From an uncultured Bacteroidales bacterium (GTDB lineage Bacteria; Bacteroidota; Bacteroidia; Bacteroidales; UBA932): 8,228 bases of DNA. The DNA lies in contig CAMFSN010000065.1 in the NCBI GenBank assembly GCA_945983015.1, positions 1 through 8,228 of the forward strand. Reading direction: 5' to 3'. Both the position numbers and the translations under genes were made by a program. The notes below the pieces were generated by a model. That model ran no database searches. It saw only the letters and a list, made by a program, of their open reading frames with translations, and was not told the DNA's origin. Shown here one piece after another: positions 1 to 7,072 of the stretch (positions are counted from its first letter, which is position 1; the number at the start of each line of letters is the position of its first letter).

Positions 1-833
1 TCGGAAGAAAAAGCCAGGAGGTTCAGGAAGTTCGACCGGTGATTACCTCCCCAGAAAAAGCCTAGAGGCGAGGCCCAGCTGATGCGGCAAGGGTCGTCCC
101 CTCCGGAAACAAAAAGTATCTTCAGGTCAGGATTTTCCATATGCCAATTCTTATGCGAATAGCACTCCTTCATTATCCTGAAGAGATTCTGAAAACCGTT
201 CACGCTGAAGACAAAACCGCACAGCGGGTCCTTGTAATAGTCAAGGGTATTTTGTTTGTTAGCGCTAATCCAGGAGAGAGGGTTCTTCTCTTCCTTAAAC
301 TCTTTGTTATAGGAAGAAAAAGCCAGGAGGTTCAGGAAGTTCGAACGGTGATTACCTCCCCTGAAAAAGCCTATAGCCGAGGCCAATGCCAGGCCGATGC
401 CCTTTGCAGGATTGTCTGAAGGGCAACCGCATACTATCAGACGGGAGATGCAGCTGTCGTACTTTTTAGTGAAGGCCCTTACTACCATACTGCCCATACT
501 GTGGCCGAAAAGATACACTTCCAGTCCCGGGAATTTTTCCCGAGCCCAATCCTGGACGAGTTTGACATCCTCCACCAGAGCTTGCGCCCCGCCTTTGTAC
601 ATATATCCCAGATCTGCGGCAGACTTGACGGATTCCCCGTGTCCCCTGTGGTCGTGAATCAGGCAGATATAGCCCTGCTCACTCAAGAATTCCATAAATG
701 GATAGTACCTTTCCTTGTGCTCGGCCATTCCGTGAACTATCTGGAAGATGGCTTTAGCCTTTGACTTAGGCTCGCAGTAAGCTAGCGAGAGTTGAAGGTC
801 GTCAAAATGTGAGCTAAGTTTTACGCTGTTCAT
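1..833 (-). CDS. Alpha/beta hydrolase, lysophospholipase/monoacylglycerol lipase type (partial, left end open)
   Basis: Serine hydrolase that probably cleaves acyl chains from lysophospholipids or monoacylglycerols. The ATG at 833-831 opens a frame that continues without a stop to base 3 (277 codons). Visible landmarks are the oxyanion-side motif HGMAEH (34-39), the DHRGHGES strand/loop (61-68), the nucleophile elbow GHSMGS (110-115, Ser112), a cap region around 150-200, and the acid motif SGGDDPC (243-249, catalytic Asp246 or 247). These fit the Hydrolase_4/PldB family, usually about 270-310 residues. The catalytic His expected about 30 residues after the Asp is not seen, because residues 254-277 repeat residues 151-174 instead of giving a normal C-terminus. 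No signal peptide is evident, so it is likely cytoplasmic. It is divergent from glpK. The fold is sure; the substrate is inferred, and the 3' part of the gene may be an artefact. Confidence 0.85.
   Translation of the reverse strand, partial: MNSVKLSSHFDDLQLSLAYCEPKSKAKAIFQIVHGMAEHKERYYPFMEFLSEQGYICLIHDHRGHGESVKSAADLGYMYKGGAQALVEDVKLVQDWAREKFPGLEVYLFGHSMGSMVVRAFTKKYDSCISRLIVCGCPSDNPAKGIGLALASAIGFFRGGNHRSNFLNLLAFSSYNKEFKEEKNPLSWISANKQNTLDYYKDPLCGFVFSVNGFQNLFRIMKECYSHKNWHMENPDLKILFVSGGDDPCRISWASPLGFFWGGNHRSNFLNLLAFSS
3..75. repeat. Direct repeat copy at left edge (73 bp, inside hydrolase gene)
   Basis: Matches 312-384 in the same orientation at 69 of 73 positions, with differences at 36, 53, 65 and 68. 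The offset is 309 bp, a multiple of three, so both copies are read in the same frame of the hydrolase. Three of the four differences change the amino acid on the minus strand (Arg to Trp, Ile to Leu, Ala to Pro). Similarity stops abruptly at about base 76. The left boundary is unknown because the window ends. Confidence 0.9.
312..384. repeat. Direct repeat copy in the middle of the hydrolase gene (73 bp)
   Basis: This is the partner of the copy at 3-75. It encodes residues 151-174, in the cap/lid region of the hydrolase, including GGNHRSN. It sits where an alpha/beta hydrolase normally has its lid and is flanked by family-like sequence on both sides, so it is probably the original copy. Confidence 0.9.
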
Positions 834-836
834 AAT

Positions 837-850
837 GTTGATGGTTGATG
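837..850. repeat. Tandem 7-bp repeat in the divergent promoter region
   Basis: GTTGATG occurs twice back to back, just upstream of the hydrolase start codon. It could be a direct-repeat binding site shared by the two divergent genes, or chance. Nothing else in the window repeats it in a way that would support a regulator. Confidence 0.3.
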
Positions 851-875
851 AATTGGGACAAATTTACTATTTTTA
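845..875 (+). promoter_or_regulatory. Candidate weak promoter for the glpK operon
   Basis: TTGA (845-848), a 19-base spacer and TATTTTTA (868-875) resemble the Bacteroidota -33/-7 pair, with mismatches in both boxes. It would start transcription at or just before the glpK ATG at 882, giving a nearly leaderless message. An alternative -7-like box, TAATGTTG (833-840), would leave a leader of about 35 bases but lacks an obvious -33 partner. No Shine-Dalgarno sequence precedes the ATG. Confidence 0.25.
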
Positions 876-890
876 CGGGATATGAAAAAA
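859..890 (-). promoter_or_regulatory. Candidate Bacteroidota-type promoter for the hydrolase
   Basis: On the minus strand TAAATTTG (866-859) matches the Bacteroidota -7 consensus TAnnTTTG exactly. Twenty bases upstream there is a T-run (890-887) in place of the -33 TTTG element. Transcription would start about 20-25 bases before the ATG at 833. The -7 match is direct. Activity is inferred, and the -33 element overlaps the first codons of glpK. Confidence 0.4.
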
Positions 891-2351
891 ATAATTGTCG
901 CACTTGACCAGGGAACCAGCAGTTCCCGTGCCATAGCCTTCGATGACAGGGGAGTAAAGATAGCCGAAAGTCAGAAGGAGTTTACTCAGATATTCCCTAA
1001 AGACGGCTGGGTCGAACACGATCCTGAGCAGATTTGGCAGTCCCAGTATGAGGTCCTTTGCGAGGTCCTGCATAAGGTCGGGCCTCAAAACGTAGAGGCC
1101 TTGGGTATCACTAACCAGAGAGAGACTGTCATAGTTTGGGATGCAAGGAGCGGCAAGCCTATATATAATGCCATAGTCTGGCAGGACAGAAGGACGGCGG
1201 GGTATTGCAGTTTTCTGGAATCCCATCAACATAGCGGAATGATTCGGGAAAAGACAGGATTGAAGCTGGACCCATATTTCAGCGCCACGAAACTCAAATG
1301 GATTTTGGACAATGTCCCTGGGGCCAGACAGAAGGCAGGGGCAGGGGAACTGCGCTTCGGAACTGTGGACACTTATCTGCTTTGGCGGCTTACTGCAGGC
1401 AGAAATCACGCTACTGACTACAGTAATGCCAGTCGTACTATGCTTTTCAATATCCACAGCCTGGAATGGGATAAGGAATTACTCAGCCTCTTCGACATTC
1501 CGGCAGAATTGCTTCCCGAGATTTATCCTTCTTCACACTTTTTCGGAACATTCGAGTTCGAAGGTTCTAAAATTCCCATTTGTTCCATCATAGGAGATCA
1601 GCAGAGCGCCCTTTTCGGACAACTCTGTCTGGAGAAAGGAGATGTAAAAAATACTTATGGGACAGGTTGCTTCCTTTTGATGAATACGGGAGACAAACTG
1701 GTTAAATCTAAGAATGGGCTGCTTAGTACCATAGCCTGGGGTTTGGACGGCAAGGTGACTTATGCCCTGGAAGGCAGCGTCTTTGTGGCAGGGGCAGTGG
1801 TGCAGTGGCTTAGAGATGGGATTGGCATAATAAAGAGCTCTGCGCAGGTGGAGGAATTGGCCTCAAGTGTGGAGGATAGCGCAGGGGTCTATTTCGTGCC
1901 TGCACTCACAGGTCTGGGGGCGCCTTACTGGAATCCGCAGGCACGAGGCACGATAGTGGGTTTGAGCAGAGGAACTACGGCAGCTCATATAGCGAGGGCG
2001 GCACTGGAGGGAATAGCATTCGAGGTGATGGATATGGTGAAACTGATGGAGACGGAATCGCAGATAGCCATTCATCAGTTGAAGGTGGACGGAGGAGCGG
2101 CGGCGAACGGACTGCTTTTGCAGATACAGGCGGATCTGCTCGACACTCAGGTGATAAGGCCTATGGAACTGGAGACTACGGCTCTGGGCGCGGCATATAT
2201 GGCAGGATTGCAGATAGGGATGTGGAAGAGTGTGGAGGAGTTGAAGGGACATTGGCAGGCAGGGGCCCGCTTTGCAGGGCGTATTGGAGAGGCGGAAAGG
2301 CTGGAGAGAATAGAAAATTGGCATAAAGCGATAAAAAAGACTTTAGAATAA
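882..2351 (+). CDS. glpK: Glycerol kinase
   Basis: Phosphorylates glycerol with ATP to sn-glycerol 3-phosphate in the cytoplasm, the entry step for glycerol use and a feed into phospholipid synthesis. The 489 residues match the roughly 500-residue family. FGGY kinase motifs run in order: DQGTSSSR (9-16, phosphate binding), NQRET (78-82, glycerol contacts Arg80 and Glu81), DPYFSATK (130-137, Tyr132 stacking on glycerol), GDQQSALFGQ (238-247, catalytic base Asp239), KNTYGTGCF, and the C-terminal ATP-site DGGAAANG. The loop before Asp239 reads FEFEGSKIPI: it has Glu225 where Gram-positive enzymes carry the HPr-phosphorylated His, and Lys230 where the E. coli enzyme has the fructose-1,6-bisphosphate-contacting Arg236. 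No glpF or glpD is nearby. It is the first gene of the run and ends one base before ettA. The start at 882 directly precedes the conserved KKIIVALDQGT strand. Confidence 0.96.
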   Translation: MKKIIVALDQGTSSSRAIAFDDRGVKIAESQKEFTQIFPKDGWVEHDPEQIWQSQYEVLCEVLHKVGPQNVEALGITNQRETVIVWDARSGKPIYNAIVWQDRRTAGYCSFLESHQHSGMIREKTGLKLDPYFSATKLKWILDNVPGARQKAGAGELRFGTVDTYLLWRLTAGRNHATDYSNASRTMLFNIHSLEWDKELLSLFDIPAELLPEIYPSSHFFGTFEFEGSKIPICSIIGDQQSALFGQLCLEKGDVKNTYGTGCFLLMNTGDKLVKSKNGLLSTIAWGLDGKVTYALEGSVFVAGAVVQWLRDGIGIIKSSAQVEELASSVEDSAGVYFVPALTGLGAPYWNPQARGTIVGLSRGTTAAHIARAALEGIAFEVMDMVKLMETESQIAIHQLKVDGGAAANGLLLQIQADLLDTQVIRPMELETTALGAAYMAGLQIGMWKSVEELKGHWQAGARFAGRIGEAERLERIENWHKAIKKTLE

Positions 2352-2352
2352 T

Positions 2353-4032
2353 ATGGCAGACGAGAAGATTATTTTTTCAATGAACGGAGTGGGGAAAGTG
2401 CTCCCACATAATAACAAAACCATTCTGAAAGACATTTACCTATCCTTTTTTTATGGAGCGAAGATAGGCATCATAGGACTTAACGGATCGGGAAAATCCA
2501 CCCTTTTGAAGATTATCGCCGGTGTGGAGAAATCCTATAAGGGTGAAGTCGTATGGGCCCCTGGCTACTCTGTGGGCTACCTGGAGCAGGAACCGCAGAT
2601 GGATCCGGAGAAGACCGTTTTGGAAGTGGTTCAGGAGGGAGTTCAGGAGGTGATGGATATGCTCGCGGAGTACAATGAGATTAGTATGAAGTTCTGCGAG
2701 CCTTTGGAGGAGGATGAGATGAATGCCCTTATAGAAAGGCAGGGAGAACTTACTGAGAAACTTGAGCACTGCGATGCCTGGGAGATAGATTCCAAGCTGG
2801 AAAGGGCTATGGATGCCCTGCAGTGTCCACCCTCTGACGCCCTGGTGAAAACCCTTTCGGGAGGAGAGAGGAGAAGGGTGGCTCTGTGTCGTCTGCTCTT
2901 AAGGCAGCCGGACGTGCTGCTGCTGGACGAGCCTACGAACCATCTCGATACAGAGAGTATCCAATGGCTGGAGTCCCATCTGCAGCAGTATAAGGGTACT
3001 GTCATAGCCGTGACTCACGACAGATATTTCCTCGATAACGTCGCCGGATGGATTCTGGAGCTGGACAGGGGAGAGGGTATTCCTTGGAAGGGGAACTACT
3101 CCAGCTGGCTGGACCAGAAGAGTAAGCGCCTGGCTATGGAGGAAAAGCAGGAGAGTAAGCGTAGAAAGACCCTGGAGCGGGAGTTGGAGTGGGTCAGAAT
3201 GGCTCCGAAAGCCCGTCAGGCTAAGCAGAAGGCCCGTTTGGGTGCCTATGAGAAACTCGCTGCGGCAGACGTGAAGGAAAAGGAGAGCAATCTCGAGATA
3301 TACATACCTAACGGTCCGCACCTGGGTAACAAGGTGATAGAGTTCCACGACGTGAGCAAGGCCTATGGGGACAAGTTGCTTTTCGAGCATCTGTCCTTTG
3401 TGCTTCCGCCTGCAGGAATAGTCGGAGTGATAGGCCCTAACGGAGCCGGAAAGACCACTCTTTTCAGACTCATTATGGGCTTGGAAACCCCGGACAGCGG
3501 CAGCATAGAGATAGGGGAGACAGTTAAGATAGCTTATGTGGACCAGCAGCATAAGAGCATAGATCCGGACAAGACTGTCTTTGAGACCATAGCCCAGAAT
3601 TCCGAGTGGATAAGGCTTGGGAACAGGGATATAAACGCCCGCTCCTGGGTGAGTCGTTTTAATTTCTCCGGAGCGGATCAGGAGAAACTCTGTGGGGTGC
3701 TATCAGGAGGTGAGAGAAACAGACTGCATCTGGCCCTGACCCTAAAGGACGAAGGCAATGTGCTGCTTCTGGACGAGCCTACCAACGACGTGGACGTGAA
3801 CACCATAAGGGCTCTGGAAGAGGGTCTGGACGGATTCGCGGGCTGTGCAGTGGTGGTCAGCCACGACAGGTGGTTTCTGGATCGCATCGCCACCCATATA
3901 CTCGCTTTCGAGGGTGATTCTCAGGTATATTTCTTCGAAGGCTCTTATTCCGAATATGAGGAGAATAAGAAACTCAGGCTCGGAAATGTCGAGCCTAAGC
4001 GCTTCAAATACCGCAAGTTGATGGAAGATTGA
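2353..4032 (+). CDS. ettA: ABC-F protein EttA, energy-dependent translational throttle
   Basis: Ribosome-bound ABC-F ATPase that acts at the E site and tunes entry into elongation according to the ATP/ADP state. It is soluble, with no membrane segment. The 559 residues match E. coli EttA (about 555). Domain 1 has Walker A GLNGSGKST (42-50), signature LSGGE (168-172) and Walker B LLLDEPTNHLD (Asp192, Glu193). An arm insertion lies at about 95-140. The basic P-site tRNA-interaction linker (KQESKRRK onward) spans about 255-310. Domain 2 has GPNGAGKTT (361-369), LSGGERNR (450-457) and LLLDEPTND (Asp474, Glu475). The stretch ILELDRGEGIPWKGNYSSWL is diagnostic of EttA against Uup, YheS or antibiotic-protection ABC-Fs. 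Both Walker B glutamates are present, so both sites should hydrolyse ATP. It starts one base after glpK and shares its stop with the tadA start. Confidence 0.95.
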   Translation: MADEKIIFSMNGVGKVLPHNNKTILKDIYLSFFYGAKIGIIGLNGSGKSTLLKIIAGVEKSYKGEVVWAPGYSVGYLEQEPQMDPEKTVLEVVQEGVQEVMDMLAEYNEISMKFCEPLEEDEMNALIERQGELTEKLEHCDAWEIDSKLERAMDALQCPPSDALVKTLSGGERRRVALCRLLLRQPDVLLLDEPTNHLDTESIQWLESHLQQYKGTVIAVTHDRYFLDNVAGWILELDRGEGIPWKGNYSSWLDQKSKRLAMEEKQESKRRKTLERELEWVRMAPKARQAKQKARLGAYEKLAAADVKEKESNLEIYIPNGPHLGNKVIEFHDVSKAYGDKLLFEHLSFVLPPAGIVGVIGPNGAGKTTLFRLIMGLETPDSGSIEIGETVKIAYVDQQHKSIDPDKTVFETIAQNSEWIRLGNRDINARSWVSRFNFSGADQEKLCGVLSGGERNRLHLALTLKDEGNVLLLDEPTNDVDVNTIRALEEGLDGFAGCAVVVSHDRWFLDRIATHILAFEGDSQVYFFEGSYSEYEENKKLRLGNVEPKRFKYRKLMED

Positions 4033-4466
4033 TGGACAGGGACGAAAAATATATGCTTCAGGCCTTGGAAGAGGCTCGCGCCGCGGCCAGCGAGGACGAA
4101 GTCCCCGTTGGTTCGGTCATAGTGTATAAGGACAGGATATTAGGGAGGGGTCATAATATGAGTCAGAAACTTTGTGACCCTACGGCTCATTCCGAGATGA
4201 TAGCCCTTACTGCGGCAGCTTCTTCCATAGGGGGTAAATATCTGAATGACTGTACTTTATATGTTACTGTAGAGCCTTGTCCCATGTGCGCGGCGGCACT
4301 CAATTGGGCTCAGATAGGAAGAATAGTGTATGGGGCTTCGGATCCCAAGCGGGGCTATTCCCTTTTCACGCCTTCCCTTTTGCATCCCAGGACTGAGGTC
4401 AAGTCCGGAGTGCTGGAAGAAGAATGTTCAAAACTTATCAGTGATTATTTCAAATCGAAGAGATGA
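4032..4466 (+). CDS. tadA: tRNA adenosine(34) deaminase
   Basis: Zinc hydrolase that deaminates A34 to inosine in the tRNA-Arg(ACG) anticodon, allowing wobble reading of CGN codons. The ATG at 4032 shares its A with the ettA TGA stop (TGATG) and gives 144 residues. A TTG two codons' worth upstream of the second residue (4029) is in frame but adds only one residue and is less likely. Motifs are the N-terminal substrate strand EVPVGSVIV (23-31), Asn42, HSE (53-55: zinc His53 and proton-shuttle Glu55) and PCPMC (82-86: zinc Cys83 and Cys86). The family more often has HAE and PCVMC. The C-terminal tail ends in a helix after LEEECSKL, as in TadA. The length and DPTAHxE context favour TadA over guanine or riboflavin-type deaminases. 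It overlaps polA by four bases (ATGA), suggesting translational coupling. Confidence 0.92.
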   Translation: MDRDEKYMLQALEEARAAASEDEVPVGSVIVYKDRILGRGHNMSQKLCDPTAHSEMIALTAAASSIGGKYLNDCTLYVTVEPCPMCAAALNWAQIGRIVYGASDPKRGYSLFTPSLLHPRTEVKSGVLEEECSKLISDYFKSKR

Positions 4467-7072
4467 AACTTTTTTTAATTGACGGCCACGCGCTTGTCTT
4501 CAAGATGTATTATGCCTTTTTAGGCAGGCCAATGGTAAATTCCAAAGGCGATGACACTTCCATCATCTTCGGTTTTACGAAGTATCTGCTGGAGCTGATC
4601 CATAGGGAACAGCCCACTCACATAGCAGTGGCTTTCGATCCTCCAGGGGGCACTTTCCGAAACAGAATGTATCCGGAGTACAAGGCTAACAGGGCAGAGA
4701 CTCCTCAGCTGGTGATAGATTCCCTGGAACCCTTAACTAAGATAGTCAGGGCCTTGGATATCCCTGTGCTGATGGTGCCGGATTTCGAGGCTGACGATGT
4801 GATAGGCTCCGCTGCGAAGCATTTTGCCTCCCCGCAGCTGGATGTCTATATGGTTACCCCTGATAAGGATTACGGCCAATTGGTTGACAGCCATATCTTT
4901 CAGTACAAGCCTGGAAAGGCCGGTTCGGATAATGAAGTACTGGGGGTTCAGCAGATTTGTCAGAAGTATTCCATCTCCAAGCCTTCCCAGGTGATAGACA
5001 TTCTCGCCCTCTGCGGGGATACTGCGGACAATGTCCCTGGAGTTCAGGGAGTTGGCCCTGTGGGAGCTGCCAAACTTCTCAGTCGCTACGAGTCTTTGGA
5101 GAATATCTACGAGCATATTGCCGAACTTTCTGCCCGTCAGCAGCAGATGTTTCTCGATGCCCGTCCTCATATGGCCCTAAGCAAGGAACTCGTGACCATA
5201 AAGACGGATATGGAATTGGCAGTGAATCTGGATGAATTGAAAATATCCACCGAACTCGGCTCTGAGATAGTATCCTTGATCAGTTACTATGAGATGCCTT
5301 CCCTTTTGAAAATGCTTCACTCCCAGTGGAAGGTGCAGGATTCAGAACAGAAAAGTATAGAAAAGGCTCCTTTCTGCAGCCTGGAATATGAGCAGACGGA
5401 TCTCGCTCAGATGCTGGACTTGATAAGAGGAAAGGCTAGTATGAGCTTCTGTCTGGATGGGGATATGCTTAGCGTGGCTGTAGATAACAGGGTGTGCAGC
5501 TCCGATCTGAAGGATTTCGCCTCCCTTCTGGAAGATGAAGGCATCGAAAAGAGAGCTCACGGCATTAAGGCCCAGATGAAGGGTCTGGCAGAGCAGGGAG
5601 TGGTTTTAAAAGGCAGACTGCTGGATGTGGAACTGCTGCATTATGTGCTGAATCCGGAGAAAAAACACAGTCTGGAGAGCATCACTAAGGAATGCTTGAA
5701 CGTGGACCTGGAAGAAGAGAGCACCGTCTCCAGCCTCAGCCTTTTCGACGAGGATGGGGAGGCCAATTCCTCTTCTCCTCATTTCAAGGCCGCAGTGGCC
5801 CTTTACAGCCTTGCTCCTATGCTCTATGAGAGCTTGGGAGAGATGCAAAAGCTCTACGACAGTATAGAGGAGCCTCTGATGTGGGTGCTCGATCAGATGG
5901 AAAGGACAGGAGTGTTGATAGACCTTTCTTCCCTTAGGGATTTCATCGAGAGTCTGAGACGCCGTATGTCCCAGTGTGAAGCCTACATCCGCGCTGTGGC
6001 TGAAAATCCGGAGCTGAATGTGGCTTCGCCCAAGCAGATAGGGGATTTGCTTTTCGATAAGCTGAAGCTCGACCCGAAGGCAAAGAAGACCGGAAGAGGA
6101 GCTTGGCCTACTGATGAAGAGACCCTTTCCGCACTATCTTCAAGGCATCCGGTGATAGAACAGATACTCGATTACAGGGGGACAAGAAAGCTCCTGTCCA
6201 CTTATATAGAGCCTATCCCGAGCTTTATCTCCGAAAAGGATGGTAGAGTGCATACCACTTTCAATCAGGCTCTTACAGCTACCGGAAGGCTAAGCAGCTC
6301 GAATCCTAACCTTCAGAATATCCCTATTCGAAGCGACGAGGGCAGGGAGATTCGCAAGGCTTTCACCGCCGCGCCAGGCTCTGTCATAATGTCAGCGGAC
6401 TATTCTCAGATAGAACTCAGGATTATGGCGCACTGCTGCGGGGATGAGCATATGATAGAGGCTTTCAAGGGGGGCTTGGACGTGCACAAGGCTATGGCGG
6501 CAAAGATTTTCCATAAGAGCCTGGAGGAGGTGAGCGCAGATGACAGGCGGAAGGCGAAGACCGCCAACTTCGGGATTATGTACGGAATATCGGCATTCGG
6601 ATTGGCCCAGAGACTGAAGATATCCCGAAGCGAGGCGGCCTCTCTGATACAGGATTACTTTGCGTCCTTCCCGAGCATACGCTCATTCTTGGACCAGACC
6701 CTGAAGGATGCGCGCGAGAAAGCTTACGTGCAGACCCTGTTCGGACGCAGACGCTATGTGCCGGACGTTAACTCTGCCAATGGTAATGTCCGTGCCATAG
6801 CGGAACGGAATGCGATCAACGCCCCTATACAGGGAAGCGCCGCGGACATCATCAAACTAGCTATGATAGGGGTGCAGCGGGAATTGGCAGATAAGAAGCT
6901 CAAATCCAGAATGATACTCCAGGTGCACGACGAATTGGTGCTGGAAGTGCCACAGGCGGAGATAGAGGAAGTTAAAGAATTGTTAGTAAGGCAGATGGAG
7001 GGAGTTTGCGAGTTGGCGGTGCCTTTGACGGTGGAATGTAATTATGGGAAGAACTGGCTCGAAGCCCATTGA
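4463..7072 (+). CDS. polA: DNA polymerase I (5' nuclease and polymerase; 3'-5' exonuclease site degenerate)
   Basis: Repair and Okazaki-fragment polymerase with 5' flap nuclease. The 869 residues are shorter than E. coli's 928. Residues 1-290 form the 5' nuclease: LIDGHA, AFDPPGGTFRN, YKANR, FEADDVIG, TPDKDYGQLV, GDTADNVPGVQGVGPVG (helix-hairpin-helix). Residues about 310-460 are a remnant 3'-5' exonuclease domain in which the metal-binding positions are replaced: FDTE becomes FCLD (329-332), KYD becomes KAQ (Gln371), and the DAD motif becomes AVA (Val445). Proofreading is therefore predicted absent. The polymerase domain is intact: TGRLSSSNPNLQNIP, motif A DYSQIELR (Asp646), motif B KTANFGIMYG (Lys699, Phe703), motif C QVHDELVLEV (Asp823, Glu824). 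Phe703 on the O helix predicts discrimination against dideoxynucleotides. The start overlaps the tadA stop (ATGA). The gene's 3' end overlaps the sigma-factor start by 29 bases. Confidence 0.96.
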   Translation: MKLFLIDGHALVFKMYYAFLGRPMVNSKGDDTSIIFGFTKYLLELIHREQPTHIAVAFDPPGGTFRNRMYPEYKANRAETPQLVIDSLEPLTKIVRALDIPVLMVPDFEADDVIGSAAKHFASPQLDVYMVTPDKDYGQLVDSHIFQYKPGKAGSDNEVLGVQQICQKYSISKPSQVIDILALCGDTADNVPGVQGVGPVGAAKLLSRYESLENIYEHIAELSARQQQMFLDARPHMALSKELVTIKTDMELAVNLDELKISTELGSEIVSLISYYEMPSLLKMLHSQWKVQDSEQKSIEKAPFCSLEYEQTDLAQMLDLIRGKASMSFCLDGDMLSVAVDNRVCSSDLKDFASLLEDEGIEKRAHGIKAQMKGLAEQGVVLKGRLLDVELLHYVLNPEKKHSLESITKECLNVDLEEESTVSSLSLFDEDGEANSSSPHFKAAVALYSLAPMLYESLGEMQKLYDSIEEPLMWVLDQMERTGVLIDLSSLRDFIESLRRRMSQCEAYIRAVAENPELNVASPKQIGDLLFDKLKLDPKAKKTGRGAWPTDEETLSALSSRHPVIEQILDYRGTRKLLSTYIEPIPSFISEKDGRVHTTFNQALTATGRLSSSNPNLQNIPIRSDEGREIRKAFTAAPGSVIMSADYSQIELRIMAHCCGDEHMIEAFKGGLDVHKAMAAKIFHKSLEEVSADDRRKAKTANFGIMYGISAFGLAQRLKISRSEAASLIQDYFASFPSIRSFLDQTLKDAREKAYVQTLFGRRRYVPDVNSANGNVRAIAERNAINAPIQGSAADIIKLAMIGVQRELADKKLKSRMILQVHDELVLEVPQAEIEEVKELLVRQMEGVCELAVPLTVECNYGKNWLEAH

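Noticed and set aside
141..764. Three plus-strand open frames opposite the hydrolase
   Set aside because: The minus-strand frame through this stretch carries clear alpha/beta hydrolase motifs. The plus-strand frames have no recognisable features.
873..1457. Long open frame (194 codons) antisense to the 5' part of glpK
   Set aside because: It lies entirely opposite a well-supported glpK frame, its translation shows no recognisable domain, and it would span the divergent promoter. It is a shadow of the glpK codons.
2899..3552. Open frame of 217 codons antisense to ettA
   Set aside because: It overlaps conserved ABC-F sequence throughout and has low-complexity, Leu/Ser-rich translation without motifs.
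4029..4031. TTG as the tadA start
   Set aside because: It is in frame but adds only one residue. The ATG at 4032, overlapping the ettA stop as TGATG, is the more usual arrangement.
4188..4196. HSE in place of the usual HAE zinc motif of TadA
   Set aside because: The zinc His and catalytic Glu are both retained and the middle residue is not catalytic, so altered function is not implied.
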